Positions 54,099-62,154 of a DNA stretch of 64,000 nucleotides are shown here, piece by piece (positions within the stretch are counted from its first letter, which is position 1; the number at the start of each line of letters is the position of its first letter). Origin of the DNA: Brachyspira pilosicoli P43/6/78 (lineage in GTDB: Bacteria; Spirochaetota; Brachyspiria; Brachyspirales; Brachyspiraceae); NCBI RefSeq assembly GCF_000325665.1, contig NC_019908.1, positions 1,116,001 through 1,180,000 on the forward strand, read 5' to 3'. Made by a program: the position numbers and the translations under genes. Below the pieces are notes generated by a model. That model was not told the origin of the DNA. It did not search any database and was given only the letters and a program-made list of their open reading frames with translations.

Positions 54099-54378
54099 AA
54101 TTGTAGCCAAAAACTATATAAAAAAAGATAAAAAAGATGATTTTTTAAAATTGGCTAAAGAATTAATAATAGAAAGCAGAAAAGAAGATGGATGTATAGC
54201 TTATGATATTTATGAAAGCATAGACGGATTATGTTTAACTTTTATAGAAGAATGGAAAGATGAAGAAGCTATAAAGTCTCATAACAGCAGCAATCATTTT
54301 ATAACTATAGTTCCTAAATTAGCTGAGTTTCTTGACGGCGAAATGGATGTAACATTATACAAAAAAATAAATATATAA
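54091..54378 (+). CDS. Antibiotic-biosynthesis monooxygenase (ABM) domain protein
   Basis: 95 aa, a dimeric ferredoxin-like ABM fold: IVAKNYIKKDKKDDFLKLAKELI, SRKEDGCIAYDIYESIDG, TFIEEWKDEEAIKSHNSSNHF. It fits YgiN/quinol monooxygenase-like small proteins. The substrate is unknown. It overlaps the second pth by 8 bp and is probably in the same operon. Confidence 0.85.
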   Translation: MIKIVAKNYIKKDKKDDFLKLAKELIIESRKEDGCIAYDIYESIDGLCLTFIEEWKDEEAIKSHNSSNHFITIVPKLAEFLDGEMDVTLYKKINI

Positions 54379-54449
54379 AAATAATTAAATATATTAAAAC
54401 TTTTATAATTATAGTGTATAATCATTAATTATTATATTTAAGGATATTT

Positions 54450-55517
54450 ATGATACTCAAAGAACTAACGTTACGTTCTTTTAGAAATTATAATGAAAAT
54501 ACATTCGAATTTTCAAAGCATATTAATATACTATATGGAATAAACGGTTGTGGAAAAACTAATATACTAGAAGCTATATATATTCTTGGAAATGGAATAT
54601 CATTTAGAACTCGTTTAGACAGAGAATTAATAAAATATGGAAATGATAATTATTTTTTAAGAGGAATATTCAAAGAAGATGATTTGAATTATGACACTAA
54701 TATAGAAATAGTATATCAAAAAAAAACAAAAAAAGTATTTATAAACAAAAAAGAAATTACCTCAAGAAAAAATTTAATAGGCAAAATACTTTATGTTATA
54801 TTTCTTCCTAATGACACTGATATGGTAACATCAGAGCCTAAACTTAGAAGAGATTATTTTAATATGCTAATATCAAGCATTTCAAATGAATATCTTTTAT
54901 CACTCATAAAATACAACAAACTTCTAAAAATGAGAAATATTTATCTGACAACAAGTCCAAATGATGCTCATATTTATAATGAAGATATAGCAAAATTATC
55001 TTTATATATTGCTAATGAAAATAAAAAATATTCTATGCTTTTAGAAGAAAAGATGAATGAAATATACAGAACTATTTTTCAAAATGATAACCCATACAAA
55101 ATAAAATATTTATCTACAATAGAAGATATAGCAAATGAAAATGAATATATAAAAAAATTAGAAAGTACAATAAAAGAGCAGATAAAAATGCGTACTACAT
55201 ATTTTGGTATACATAGAGCCGAGTATCAATTCTTTTATAAGGATTCTCTATCAAGAAAATTTTCTTCTCAAGGTGAAAAAAGAATGCTTACTCTTATAAT
55301 GAAACTGGCAAGTGAAAAAATATTATATGAATACAGAAAAAAATCCCCAATACTATTAATAGATGATGCTATGCTTGAACTTGATAACATTAAAAGAGAA
55401 AGTATTTTAGAATATATAAAAACATTAGGTCAAGTATTTATTACAGTTACTGAAAAAGAAAAGTTATCAAAATTTGAAGAGAGTAGAGTTTTTGATATTG
55501 TTAATATAAAAAATTAA
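54450..55517 (+). CDS. recF: DNA replication/repair protein RecF
   Basis: 355 aa. N-terminal LKELTLRSFRNYNENTFEF, Walker A YGINGCGKTNILEAIYILG, mid motif RRDYFNMLIS, signature FSSQGEKRMLTLIMKLA, and Walker B PILLIDDAMLELD. Loads RecA at gaps with RecO/RecR. It is separated from dnaN and from any dnaA/gyrB genes. Monocistronic by spacing. Confidence 0.95.
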   Translation: MILKELTLRSFRNYNENTFEFSKHINILYGINGCGKTNILEAIYILGNGISFRTRLDRELIKYGNDNYFLRGIFKEDDLNYDTNIEIVYQKKTKKVFINKKEITSRKNLIGKILYVIFLPNDTDMVTSEPKLRRDYFNMLISSISNEYLLSLIKYNKLLKMRNIYLTTSPNDAHIYNEDIAKLSLYIANENKKYSMLLEEKMNEIYRTIFQNDNPYKIKYLSTIEDIANENEYIKKLESTIKEQIKMRTTYFGIHRAEYQFFYKDSLSRKFSSQGEKRMLTLIMKLASEKILYEYRKKSPILLIDDAMLELDNIKRESILEYIKTLGQVFITVTEKEKLSKFEESRVFDIVNIKN

Positions 55518-55598
55518 ATTTTTAATAAACTTCTTTACATTATAATTGTTTATGTTAAACTTATTACAAATAATCAATAAAAAACGGAGTGTTATATT

Positions 55599-56063
55599 AT
55601 GGGATTATTCTCTAAAAAAATTCAAATAAAAGCACCTATTAATGGAAAATTAATTGATATTACAGAAGTAAAAGATGAAGCCTTTTCAAGCAAAGCACTT
55701 GGAGATGGAATGGCAATTATACCTTCTGAAGGTAAAGTATATGCTCCTGTAGATGGTGAAGTTATTACTATGATAGATACAAACCATGCTATAGGTTTAT
55801 TAGCTGGAGGAGTTGAAATATTAATACATATAGGAATGGATACTGTAAGACTTGGCGGAAAATATTTTAAAGCTCATGTTAAAGAAGGAGATAAAGTAAA
55901 AGCAGGTACTTTACTTATAGAATTTGAAAAGGAAGAAGTTGAAAAAGAATATGATATAACATCTCCTATAATAATTTCAAATTACAGCGAATTAAAATCA
56001 CTTACAAAAACAGACCCAAGAGAAGTAAATACAACTGAAATTATAATGACAGCTGTAAAATAA
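55599..56063 (+). CDS. crr: PTS glucose-type EIIA domain protein
   Basis: 154 aa single-domain EIIA(Glc): APINGKLIDITEVKDEAFS, GDGMAIIPSEGKVYAPVDG, the phosphorylated His in LIHIGMDTVRLGGKYF, and the C-terminal VKAGTLLIEF. It accepts phosphate from HPr and passes it to an EIIB. No EIIB/EIIC genes sit next to it, so it must serve unlinked partners or act as a regulator. AACGGAG site precedes ATG 55599. Own terminator. Confidence 0.92.
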   Translation: MGLFSKKIQIKAPINGKLIDITEVKDEAFSSKALGDGMAIIPSEGKVYAPVDGEVITMIDTNHAIGLLAGGVEILIHIGMDTVRLGGKYFKAHVKEGDKVKAGTLLIEFEKEEVEKEYDITSPIIISNYSELKSLTKTDPREVNTTEIIMTAVK

Positions 56064-56083
56064 TTTTTTGAAAAATGAATTTA

Positions 56084-56112
56084 TGAAGGGGCTTTTAAAA
56101 GCCCCTTTTATT
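56084..56112 (+). terminator. Terminator of crr
   Basis: The palindrome AAGGGGCTTTT/AAAAGCCCCTT (56086-56107) followed by TT and T-rich DNA, 20 nt after the stop. Confidence 0.85.
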
Positions 56113-56130
56113 ATATATTTTTTTTAATTA

Positions 56131-56455
56131 TTGCGGTGGCTAGCCCCCCCCCCCTGCGAAGCGTGCCCTTAGGGTACGCACCCCCACTTCTTTTGCGACT
56201 GAAGGAAGTGCCGGCGACCAAAGGGAGTCCTTCAGGGCGACCGTAGGAAGTACCTTTAGGTAAGGCGTGACCCAAAGAAGCAAAAAGGCTGCATTTAATG
56301 AAGTATAGCTTTTGATGTATATACAGAATATAGACATTATTTTATATATCCCAAAATATAAAGCTAAAACATTTGCACTTTCGCGAAGCGTATCTGAAGG
56401 ATATAAGGTTCTTTGACGAAGTACGCACCGCGTAAGGCGGGAAAAAGAACAATAA
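56131..56455 (-). repeat. Family A structured intergenic element, copy A4 (inverted, full length)
   Basis: It fills the convergent gap between crr and the ntrC-type gene, in minus orientation. Module P: GTTCTTT (56408-56414) and AAAGAAC (56444-56450), around CCGC/GCGG. Module Q outer helix: CTTCTTT (56187-56193) and AAAGAAG (56274-56280). The inner GC-rich insert is nearly the same as in copy A1 (TTACCTAAAGGTACTTCC). The end that carries hairpin II is disrupted by an 11-C run (56144-56154). Confidence 0.72.
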
Positions 56456-56495
56456 ATTTTTTATATTTTTTATTATATGTTGGAACTAGATACAA

Positions 56496-57836
56496 TTAAT
56501 CAACATTATAATCTTTAAGCTTTCTGTAAAGTGTTGCTCGCTCTATACCTAAAATCTTTGCTACTTGTGCTTTATTAAAATTGTTTTTGCTTAAAAGATG
56601 ATTTATATATTTTTTCTCAAGCTCTTCTAATGTCATCTCTTTATCTATAATAAAATCATCTGTGCTAGATGTTAAAACCCAATTAGGAATATTGCTTTCA
56701 TCTATCTTGCCATCTTTAGACATCACAACCATAGTCTCTACAGTGTTTCTAAGCTCACGTACATTACCTTCCCATTGTAGTGAAGATAATAGTTTATATA
56801 CTTTTTTATCTACATTAGTAATCTCTATATTATGAACCTGAGAAAACTCTTTAATAAAATTATCTATAAGTAAAGGTATATCCTCTCTTCTTTCTCTAAG
56901 AGGAGGCATTTCTATTTTTATAACATTAAGCCTATAATATAAATCCTCTCTAAACCTACCCTCTTTTATTTCTTCAGATAATTTTTTATTTGTAGCAGCA
57001 ATCACCCTAATATCAACACTAATAGGAGTATTAGAACCTACCCTCTCTATCACTCTCTCTTCAAGTACTCTCAAAAGCTTTACCTGAACAACCTGATTAA
57101 TCTCACCTATCTCATCTAAAAATATAGTACCTTTATTGGCAGCCTCAAACCTACCTATTTTTTTATCTATTGCACCAGTAAAAGAACCCTTCTCATGACC
57201 AAATAATTCACTCTCCAAAACACCCTCAGAAAGTGCAGCACAGTTCACAGTAATATAGGGCTGTTTGGCTCTGTCTGATATTTGATGAATAGCATTAGCA
57301 ACTAATTCTTTACCAGTTCCGCTTTCGCCTTCTATAAGTACAGTAGCTTTTGTTCTTGCCACCTGTTTTATTGCTTCATATACTTTAAGCATCTTACTGC
57401 TATGACCTATCATTCCATAAAAACTTTCATGATAGTCAACTCTTTTTTCTAATGTTTCATTTGTCTTTTTTATGTTTTTATTTTCTAATGCCCTTGCTAT
57501 AATAAGAAGCATTTTGTCTATGTTAAAAGGTTTAGTCATAAAATCATAAGCACCAAGACGCATCATATCAACAGCTGTTTCTATATTGCCATGCCCTGTG
57601 AGTATTATAACGGGTATATGTTTATCAAACTCTAATATGTCATGCAAAAACTCTTCTCCAGTCTTTTCAGGCATTTTTAAGTCTGTAATAACTAAATCAA
57701 TTCCGCCTTTATAAACTGTTTCTATTCCCTTCTCTCCATTCTCCGCAGTAACTACTTCATAGCCCTCATACTCTAAAGACTTCTTTATACCGTCTCTTAT
57801 GTTTTTCTCATCGTCTATAACTAATATCTTAGGCAT
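56496..57836 (-). CDS. Sigma-54-dependent response regulator (NtrC/AtoC type)
   Basis: 446 aa. Receiver domain with phospho-Asp in VITDLKMPEKTG; AAA+ domain with Walker A GESGTGKELVANAIH, the sigma-54 contact loop reading GSFTGA (usual GAFTGA), FLDEIGEI (Walker B) and R fingers; C-terminal Fis-type HTH (NKAQVAKILGIERATLYRKLKDY). It activates sigma-54 promoters when phosphorylated. Start 3 nt after the kinase stop, so one operon. The GSFTGA variant is unusual but known in some activators. Confidence 0.95.
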   Translation of the reverse strand: MPKILVIDDEKNIRDGIKKSLEYEGYEVVTAENGEKGIETVYKGGIDLVITDLKMPEKTGEEFLHDILEFDKHIPVIILTGHGNIETAVDMMRLGAYDFMTKPFNIDKMLLIIARALENKNIKKTNETLEKRVDYHESFYGMIGHSSKMLKVYEAIKQVARTKATVLIEGESGTGKELVANAIHQISDRAKQPYITVNCAALSEGVLESELFGHEKGSFTGAIDKKIGRFEAANKGTIFLDEIGEINQVVQVKLLRVLEERVIERVGSNTPISVDIRVIAATNKKLSEEIKEGRFREDLYYRLNVIKIEMPPLRERREDIPLLIDNFIKEFSQVHNIEITNVDKKVYKLLSSLQWEGNVRELRNTVETMVVMSKDGKIDESNIPNWVLTSSTDDFIIDKEMTLEELEKKYINHLLSKNNFNKAQVAKILGIERATLYRKLKDYNVD

Positions 57837-57839
57837 AAA

Positions 57840-59030
57840 TTAAAAATCACTCTCCAAAAATTTTTGATTCTCAAGCATCAAAGGAAGTTTAATAATAGCC
57901 TCGCTTCCAAAACCATATTTGCTCTCTATATTAAAACTTCCATTATGTGCCTCTATTATTCGTATAACATTCGTAAGTCCCAAGCCTGTGCCGTTTCTTT
58001 TGGTTGTAAAATATGGCTCAAATATCTTTGATAATTCTTCCTCTTTTATACCAATGCCTGTATCTTTAATTGATATTAAAGCATAATTATCTAATAATTT
58101 TAACTTTATTGATATATTATTCTCATCTGATTTATTATGTTTTTTCTTTTCTATAATAGAATCTATTGAGTTTTGTATTATGTTAATTAAACATTGTTTT
58201 ATATATTTCTCATCTATTTTTAAAATTAAATTTTCTATATCAAATTTTATATCTATTTTTATATTATTATTTTCTATTTCATATTTCAAAAAATCAACAG
58301 TAGAAAGTATCAAAGAGTTTATATTAATATCTTCCAAATTAAGAACTAATTTACGAACAGAAAATAAAAACGAATTAATGGTATCTTCAAGCCTGCTAAT
58401 CTCTTCTTTAATAATATTACAATAATCTCTAAACTCATTATAACACTGGCAATCATTGTCCATATTTTTTTTAATAATTTTTTCTATCAACTGCACATAT
58501 ATAGAAATAGAGCCTAGAGGATTTTTTATTTCATGAGCAACCCCAGCTGCAAGCGTTGTAAAAGATGCCAACTGTTCAGCACGTTTAAGCTTCTGAGCAC
58601 TTTCATAGCTTTTTGTAATATCAAATATTTTTATTAAAGTTCCTATAATGATTCCAGAATCTCCAAGTGGCAAAATATCTATTTGAAGCATTCTGTCATT
58701 TTTATCATCTTTTATAATTTTCGTATCTGTATTATTTGCTTCTAATAGTTCTAATATTAATCTTCCTATATTGGTGTTATTTATACATTTTGAAATTGCT
58801 TTATCTTCAGAGTTTCTTGGTATAGATAACAAAAAACATGCTTTTTTATTTATACCTTGAATTATACCGTTGATATCTATTGCTATTATGCCTTCTTCTA
58901 AATTCTCTATTATTATATTTTGAGAATTTGAAAGCAAAGCTAATCTTTCAATTATTCTTTTTTTTTCTATATCCGAAACTTTATCGAAGTTTTTTATTAT
59001 CTTATCAAAAAATTGATTTCTTCTATTCAT
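57840..59030 (-). CDS. Sensor histidine kinase (NtrB-like, PAS domain, soluble)
   Basis: 396 aa from ATG 59030 (an ATG 24 nt upstream, at 59054, is less likely because it overlaps the promoter). PAS domain around residues 35-140 (IENLEEGIIAIDINGIIQGIN), then HisKA with the phospho-acceptor His in AAGVAHEIKNPLGSIS, and HATPase_c with N box INIIQNSIDSI, G1 IKDTGIGIKE, G2 GTGLGL. No membrane helices, so it senses a cytoplasmic signal. Pairs with the response regulator 3 nt away. Confidence 0.92.
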   Translation of the reverse strand: MNRRNQFFDKIIKNFDKVSDIEKKRIIERLALLSNSQNIIIENLEEGIIAIDINGIIQGINKKACFLLSIPRNSEDKAISKCINNTNIGRLILELLEANNTDTKIIKDDKNDRMLQIDILPLGDSGIIIGTLIKIFDITKSYESAQKLKRAEQLASFTTLAAGVAHEIKNPLGSISIYVQLIEKIIKKNMDNDCQCYNEFRDYCNIIKEEISRLEDTINSFLFSVRKLVLNLEDININSLILSTVDFLKYEIENNNIKIDIKFDIENLILKIDEKYIKQCLINIIQNSIDSIIEKKKHNKSDENNISIKLKLLDNYALISIKDTGIGIKEEELSKIFEPYFTTKRNGTGLGLTNVIRIIEAHNGSFNIESKYGFGSEAIIKLPLMLENQKFLESDF

Positions 59031-59036
59031 TCTAAA

Positions 59037-59064
59037 AGTATAATAAAAAAACAAAAAACTTCAA
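59037..59064 (-). promoter_or_regulatory. Promoter of the kinase operon, probably leaderless
   Basis: On the minus strand TTGAAG (59059-59064) and TATACT (59037-59042) are 16 nt apart, and only 6 nt separate the -10 box from ATG 59030. Transcription should start at or next to the ATG, and no Shine-Dalgarno sequence is present. Confidence 0.6.
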
Positions 59065-59182
59065 TACTAATATTTAATTAGAATATTACTTTTTGCCACT
59101 TGACTATAAACAAAAAGTTTATTATTATATAATAAGTATTATTAATAGAAGAAGCGGATTTTACGAGGAGTATAAAAAATAT

Positions 59183-59716
59183 ATGATTAGAAAATTAGTA
59201 ATTTACGGAGACGATAGATTAAAAGAGAAATCATCTTACGTAGAAAATGTAGATGAAGAGATTTTAACTTTAATAGATGATATGTTTGAAACTATGTATA
59301 AGGCTAATGGGGTTGGACTTGCTGCTGTACAGGTGGGTGTATTAAAAAGAGTAATAGTAATATCTGTACCTGATTTTGATGATGAAACTAAACCTGATTT
59401 TAAGTTGGCTTTAATTAACCCTGAAATAATTTGGCATGGAGAAGATACTGAAATATTAGAAGAAGGCTGTTTATCTTTTCCTAAAATAAGCGATGAGGTT
59501 GCAAGATACAAAGAAATAAAAGTAAAATATATAGACACAGAAAATAAAGAACAAATATTAGATGCTAAAGATTATATAGCTAAAGTTCTTCAGCATGAAA
59601 TAGACCATACTAATGGAATTACTTTTATAGATAGGCTTGAATCATATCAAAAAAGAAGATTAAAAAAAGATTTAAAAGAGCTTAGAAACACTCATAAAAA
59701 AACTGTTTCTGCATAA
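59183..59716 (+). CDS. def: Peptide deformylase
   Basis: 177 aa from ATG 59183, with GAGGAG upstream; a further upstream in-frame start at 59093 adds 30 residues not typical of the family. Motif 1 GVGLAAVQVG, motif 2 EGCLSFP (metal Cys), motif 3 QHEIDHTNG (HExxH metal and Glu). Removes the formyl group from nascent proteins. Followed by gph after 8 nt; the usual partner fmt is not here. Confidence 0.95.
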   Translation: MIRKLVIYGDDRLKEKSSYVENVDEEILTLIDDMFETMYKANGVGLAAVQVGVLKRVIVISVPDFDDETKPDFKLALINPEIIWHGEDTEILEEGCLSFPKISDEVARYKEIKVKYIDTENKEQILDAKDYIAKVLQHEIDHTNGITFIDRLESYQKRRLKKDLKELRNTHKKTVSA

Positions 59717-59724
59717 AATATGTT

Positions 59725-60405
59725 ATGATAAAAAATATAATATTTGATTTAGACGGCACTTTGATAGATTCCATTCCAGATATAAATGCCAGTGTAAACA
59801 AAACTTTGGAACATATAAAATTTCCAAGTTTAGATATAGAATACACAAAAAAATATGTTGGCAATGGTGCTAGGCTTTTAATAAATAGAGTATTAAATCA
59901 TTTTGCTGATAAATATGACAAAGAATATTTAGAAAGTATTGAAAATGATGTGTATAATTTTTATATTGATTATTATAGTAAACACTCTACAGACAATACA
60001 AAGCTTTATGACAATGTATTAGAAACGCTTACATCACTTTATAAACTCAATATTAATATGTTTATAATATCAAATAAGCCAAACGAGATAACAATTACAA
60101 CAGCAAAAAAACTAAATATATTTAATTATTTTAAAGCTGTTATAGGCGATGGAATCTATCCTTATAGAAAGCCAGATGTAAACATTTGGTATAACTTAAA
60201 AAAAGATTATAGCCTAATAGAAGAAGAAACTATTATGGTGGGAGATGGTGTTCCAGATTATGAGTTTGCCAAAAACGCCAATATCAAAGCACTAATTGCC
60301 TTATACGGCATTACAGACAAACAAACATTACTAAATTTAAAAAATGATTGTTATATAAACAGTTTCAAAGAAGTAGAAGATTTTGTATTAGCTTACAACA
60401 AGTAA
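59725..60405 (+). CDS. HAD hydrolase, phosphoglycolate phosphatase-like
   Basis: 226 aa. HAD motif I FDLDGTLIDS, motif II ISNKPNE, motif III K in PYRKPDVNI, and IMVGDGVPDYEFAKNA (motif IV). Cap domain of the Gph/PGP type. It probably dephosphorylates 2-phosphoglycolate or another small phosphate ester; substrate not resolvable from sequence. Begins 8 nt after def, so co-transcribed with it. Confidence 0.85.
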   Translation: MIKNIIFDLDGTLIDSIPDINASVNKTLEHIKFPSLDIEYTKKYVGNGARLLINRVLNHFADKYDKEYLESIENDVYNFYIDYYSKHSTDNTKLYDNVLETLTSLYKLNINMFIISNKPNEITITTAKKLNIFNYFKAVIGDGIYPYRKPDVNIWYNLKKDYSLIEEETIMVGDGVPDYEFAKNANIKALIALYGITDKQTLLNLKNDCYINSFKEVEDFVLAYNK

Positions 60406-60422
60406 AATTTTCTATACTTTCT

Positions 60423-60619
60423 ACCGCACAGTCAATTAAGCAAAATATTTTATTCTATTTATAAAACAATTTTAATTATATTTTTAATCAAGCTCAACGT
60501 GCGAAGTGAAAACCTAAAAAACTAATAATAACTAGGGCGGGTGTGCTTATTTTAAGAAAACAATAAAACTAATGAAATTCATATTATTAGTTTTAAGCAA
60601 TAAATCTTATAGGGCGGGG
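60423..60619 (+). repeat. Family B intergenic element, copy B2
   Basis: ACCGCACA at 60423 and CGTGCG at about 60499 bound a core of about 82 bp; GGGCGGG follows at 60535-60541 and AGGGCGGGG at 60611-60619. Order and spacing match B1 and B4. It is immediately followed by a terminator stem, and both are shared with the 62 kb copy. Confidence 0.68.
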
Positions 60620-60637
60620 TACGTAAATAATTTTAAA

Positions 60638-60673
60638 AAAGAGAGACTCTTGAGTATACAAAAGCCTCTCTTT
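60638..60673 (-). terminator. Terminator of the flavoprotein gene (minus strand)
   Basis: AAAGAGAG (60638-60645) pairs with CTCTCTTT (60666-60673) just past the stop of the minus-strand gene at 60680. On that strand it ends in T-rich sequence. It is almost the same as the one at 62098. Confidence 0.75.
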
Positions 60674-60679
60674 AATTTT

Positions 60680-61237
60680 TTATAATATAGATTTTCCCAT
60701 TTCAAATGCTTTATTTAATAATTCTTTTTTATCTTTAATATCCCCAACATTAAACACTCCTCCAGCTATCAAATACCCTAAATCTTTCCATCCAAGATAA
60801 TTTAGTAAGTAATGATAATATTCTATAACAGGTTTAGAATTATTTTCATCATTTCCCTCTGCTGCCATAAGCATAAAACACTCTTTATACGGAGTCTTAT
60901 AATTTGGGTCTATTTCTGTAACAGCAAATAATCTGTCTATAGCTATTTTTAACTGAGCAGAAAAAGCCCAATAATACATAGGTGAAGCTAAAACGAGTAT
61001 ATCTGCTTCTTTATAATATGGGTATATTTTTAACATATCGTCTTTTTGAGAACAAGGGCTATCTGGATTTTTACCTCCTCTCAAACAGCCCTTACAGCAA
61101 TGTATATCCATTCTGTCTAAATCAAATCTAATTACATCATTTCCATTAAGTTTCGCACCTTTTGTAAATTCTTCTATTAAAGAAAAAGTGTTGCCGTTTA
61201 ATCTTGGGCTGCCATTTAAAATTAATATTTTTTTCAT
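60680..61237 (-). CDS. Flavodoxin-fold NAD(P)H-dependent oxidoreductase
   Basis: 185 aa of the iron-sulfur flavoprotein/NADPH-FMN reductase group: ILNGSPRLNGNTFSLIEEF (FMN phosphate loop) and VLASPMYYWAFSAQLKIAIDR. A Cys-rich stretch (HCCKGCLRGGKNPDSPCSQ) resembles the compact cysteine motif of iron-sulfur flavoproteins. Divergent from an HxlR regulator (121-bp gap), a common pairing in which HxlR controls the reductase in response to electrophiles or oxidation. Substrate unknown. Confidence 0.85.
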   Translation of the reverse strand: MKKILILNGSPRLNGNTFSLIEEFTKGAKLNGNDVIRFDLDRMDIHCCKGCLRGGKNPDSPCSQKDDMLKIYPYYKEADILVLASPMYYWAFSAQLKIAIDRLFAVTEIDPNYKTPYKECFMLMAAEGNDENNSKPVIEYYHYLLNYLGWKDLGYLIAGGVFNVGDIKDKKELLNKAFEMGKSIL

Positions 61238-61358
61238 TTTTTGCTCCTATCTATCAAATTACTATTGATATTATAATTATAGTATTATATATTATTATAA
61301 TCAAGTACTAACAAAAATGTTATATACTAACTAAAAGTAAAGTATAAGGATATATTTT

Positions 61359-61691
61359 ATGAAAAAAGATAATTTAAAAGAAAAATATATGGAAGATACA
61401 GGATTCGCTTATACAATGTCTTTAATATCTGGTAAATATAAAATGATAATACTATATATATTATCAGAATTAAAAATTGTAAGATATAATGAATTAAAAA
61501 GAATAATATCAAGCATATCTCATAAAACGTTAAGTGTAACTTTAAAAGAATTAGAAAAAGATGATTTAATCAGCAGAAAAGAATATCCTCAAATACCTCC
61601 TAAAGTAGAATATAGCTTATCAAAAAGAGGCAAATCTTTAATACCAATATTAGATGCCATATGTGTTTGGGGCGAGAAAAACAGAAAATGA
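61359..61691 (+). CDS. HxlR-family transcriptional regulator
   Basis: 110 aa winged helix: TMSLISGKYKMIILYILSEL, RYNELKRIISSISHKTLSVTLKELEKDDLI, PPKVEYSLSKRGKSL. The N-terminal Cys that redox-sensing HxlR proteins such as HypR use is absent (GFAYTMSLI). AAGGATA precedes ATG 61359. Probably autoregulates and controls the divergent flavoprotein gene. Two TACTAAC elements lie in the shared intergenic region. Confidence 0.9.
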   Translation: MKKDNLKEKYMEDTGFAYTMSLISGKYKMIILYILSELKIVRYNELKRIISSISHKTLSVTLKELEKDDLISRKEYPQIPPKVEYSLSKRGKSLIPILDAICVWGEKNRK

Positions 61692-62154
61692 TATTATTAA
61701 AATTTTGTACAAATAAAGTTTAAAATAAAATAAATAAAAGTTGTTGTGTTTTAAAATTTAATTTACATACCCCTCCCTATAGATTTTCTGCATTCACTCT
61801 AATTTTTGCGTCATTTTTCTTTTTTGCTTTAAATTCTAATTTCTGCCCCCACCCAAGATTTTTTTAAATTTGATGCGTTATCTGCCGCACGGTAGGCTAA
61901 GTAACAATATTTAATCGTATTAAAAAAAGAATTTTAACTAAGTTTATAAATAAGCTCAGCGTGCGGAATTAAAACTTAAAAAAATAATAATAACTAGGGC
62001 GGGTGTGCTTCTTTTAAAACAATAAAATTAATGAAAGTTAGATTTTGCAGTTGAAAACAAAAAACTTATAGGGCGGGGTGCGTAAATAATTTTAAAAAAA
62101 GAGAGACTCTTGACTATTCAAAAGGCTCTCTTTAATTTATTAGTTTATAATATA
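61692..62154. repeat. Intergenic region with family B element in double-arm form (B3 and B4)
   Basis: This 460-bp gap holds two B arms on opposite strands around one core. Left arm, inverted: CCCCTCCCT (61770-61778) and CCCACCC (61848-61854). Core: CCGCACG (61885-61891) to CGTGCGG (61960-61966). Right arm: GGGCGGG (61997-62003) and AGGGCGGGG (62070-62078). The box-to-box distance is about 76 bp on the left and 73 bp on the right. A terminator stem follows at 62098. I see no ORF. Confidence 0.7.
62098..62133 (-). terminator. Terminator of oppA (minus strand)
   Basis: AAAGAGAG (62098-62105) pairs with CTCTCTTT (62126-62133), 22 nt past the oppA stop. Nearly identical to the terminator at 60638. 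Confidence 0.75.

Noticed and set aside
56140-56337. Minus-strand open frame in repeat copy A4
   Set aside because: Made of the GC-rich repeat; the same region in copy A1 does not keep an equivalent protein.
61692-62154. CRISPR array
   Set aside because: The family B boxes are not a regular array of 25-40 bp direct repeats with unique spacers, and no cas genes are in the window.
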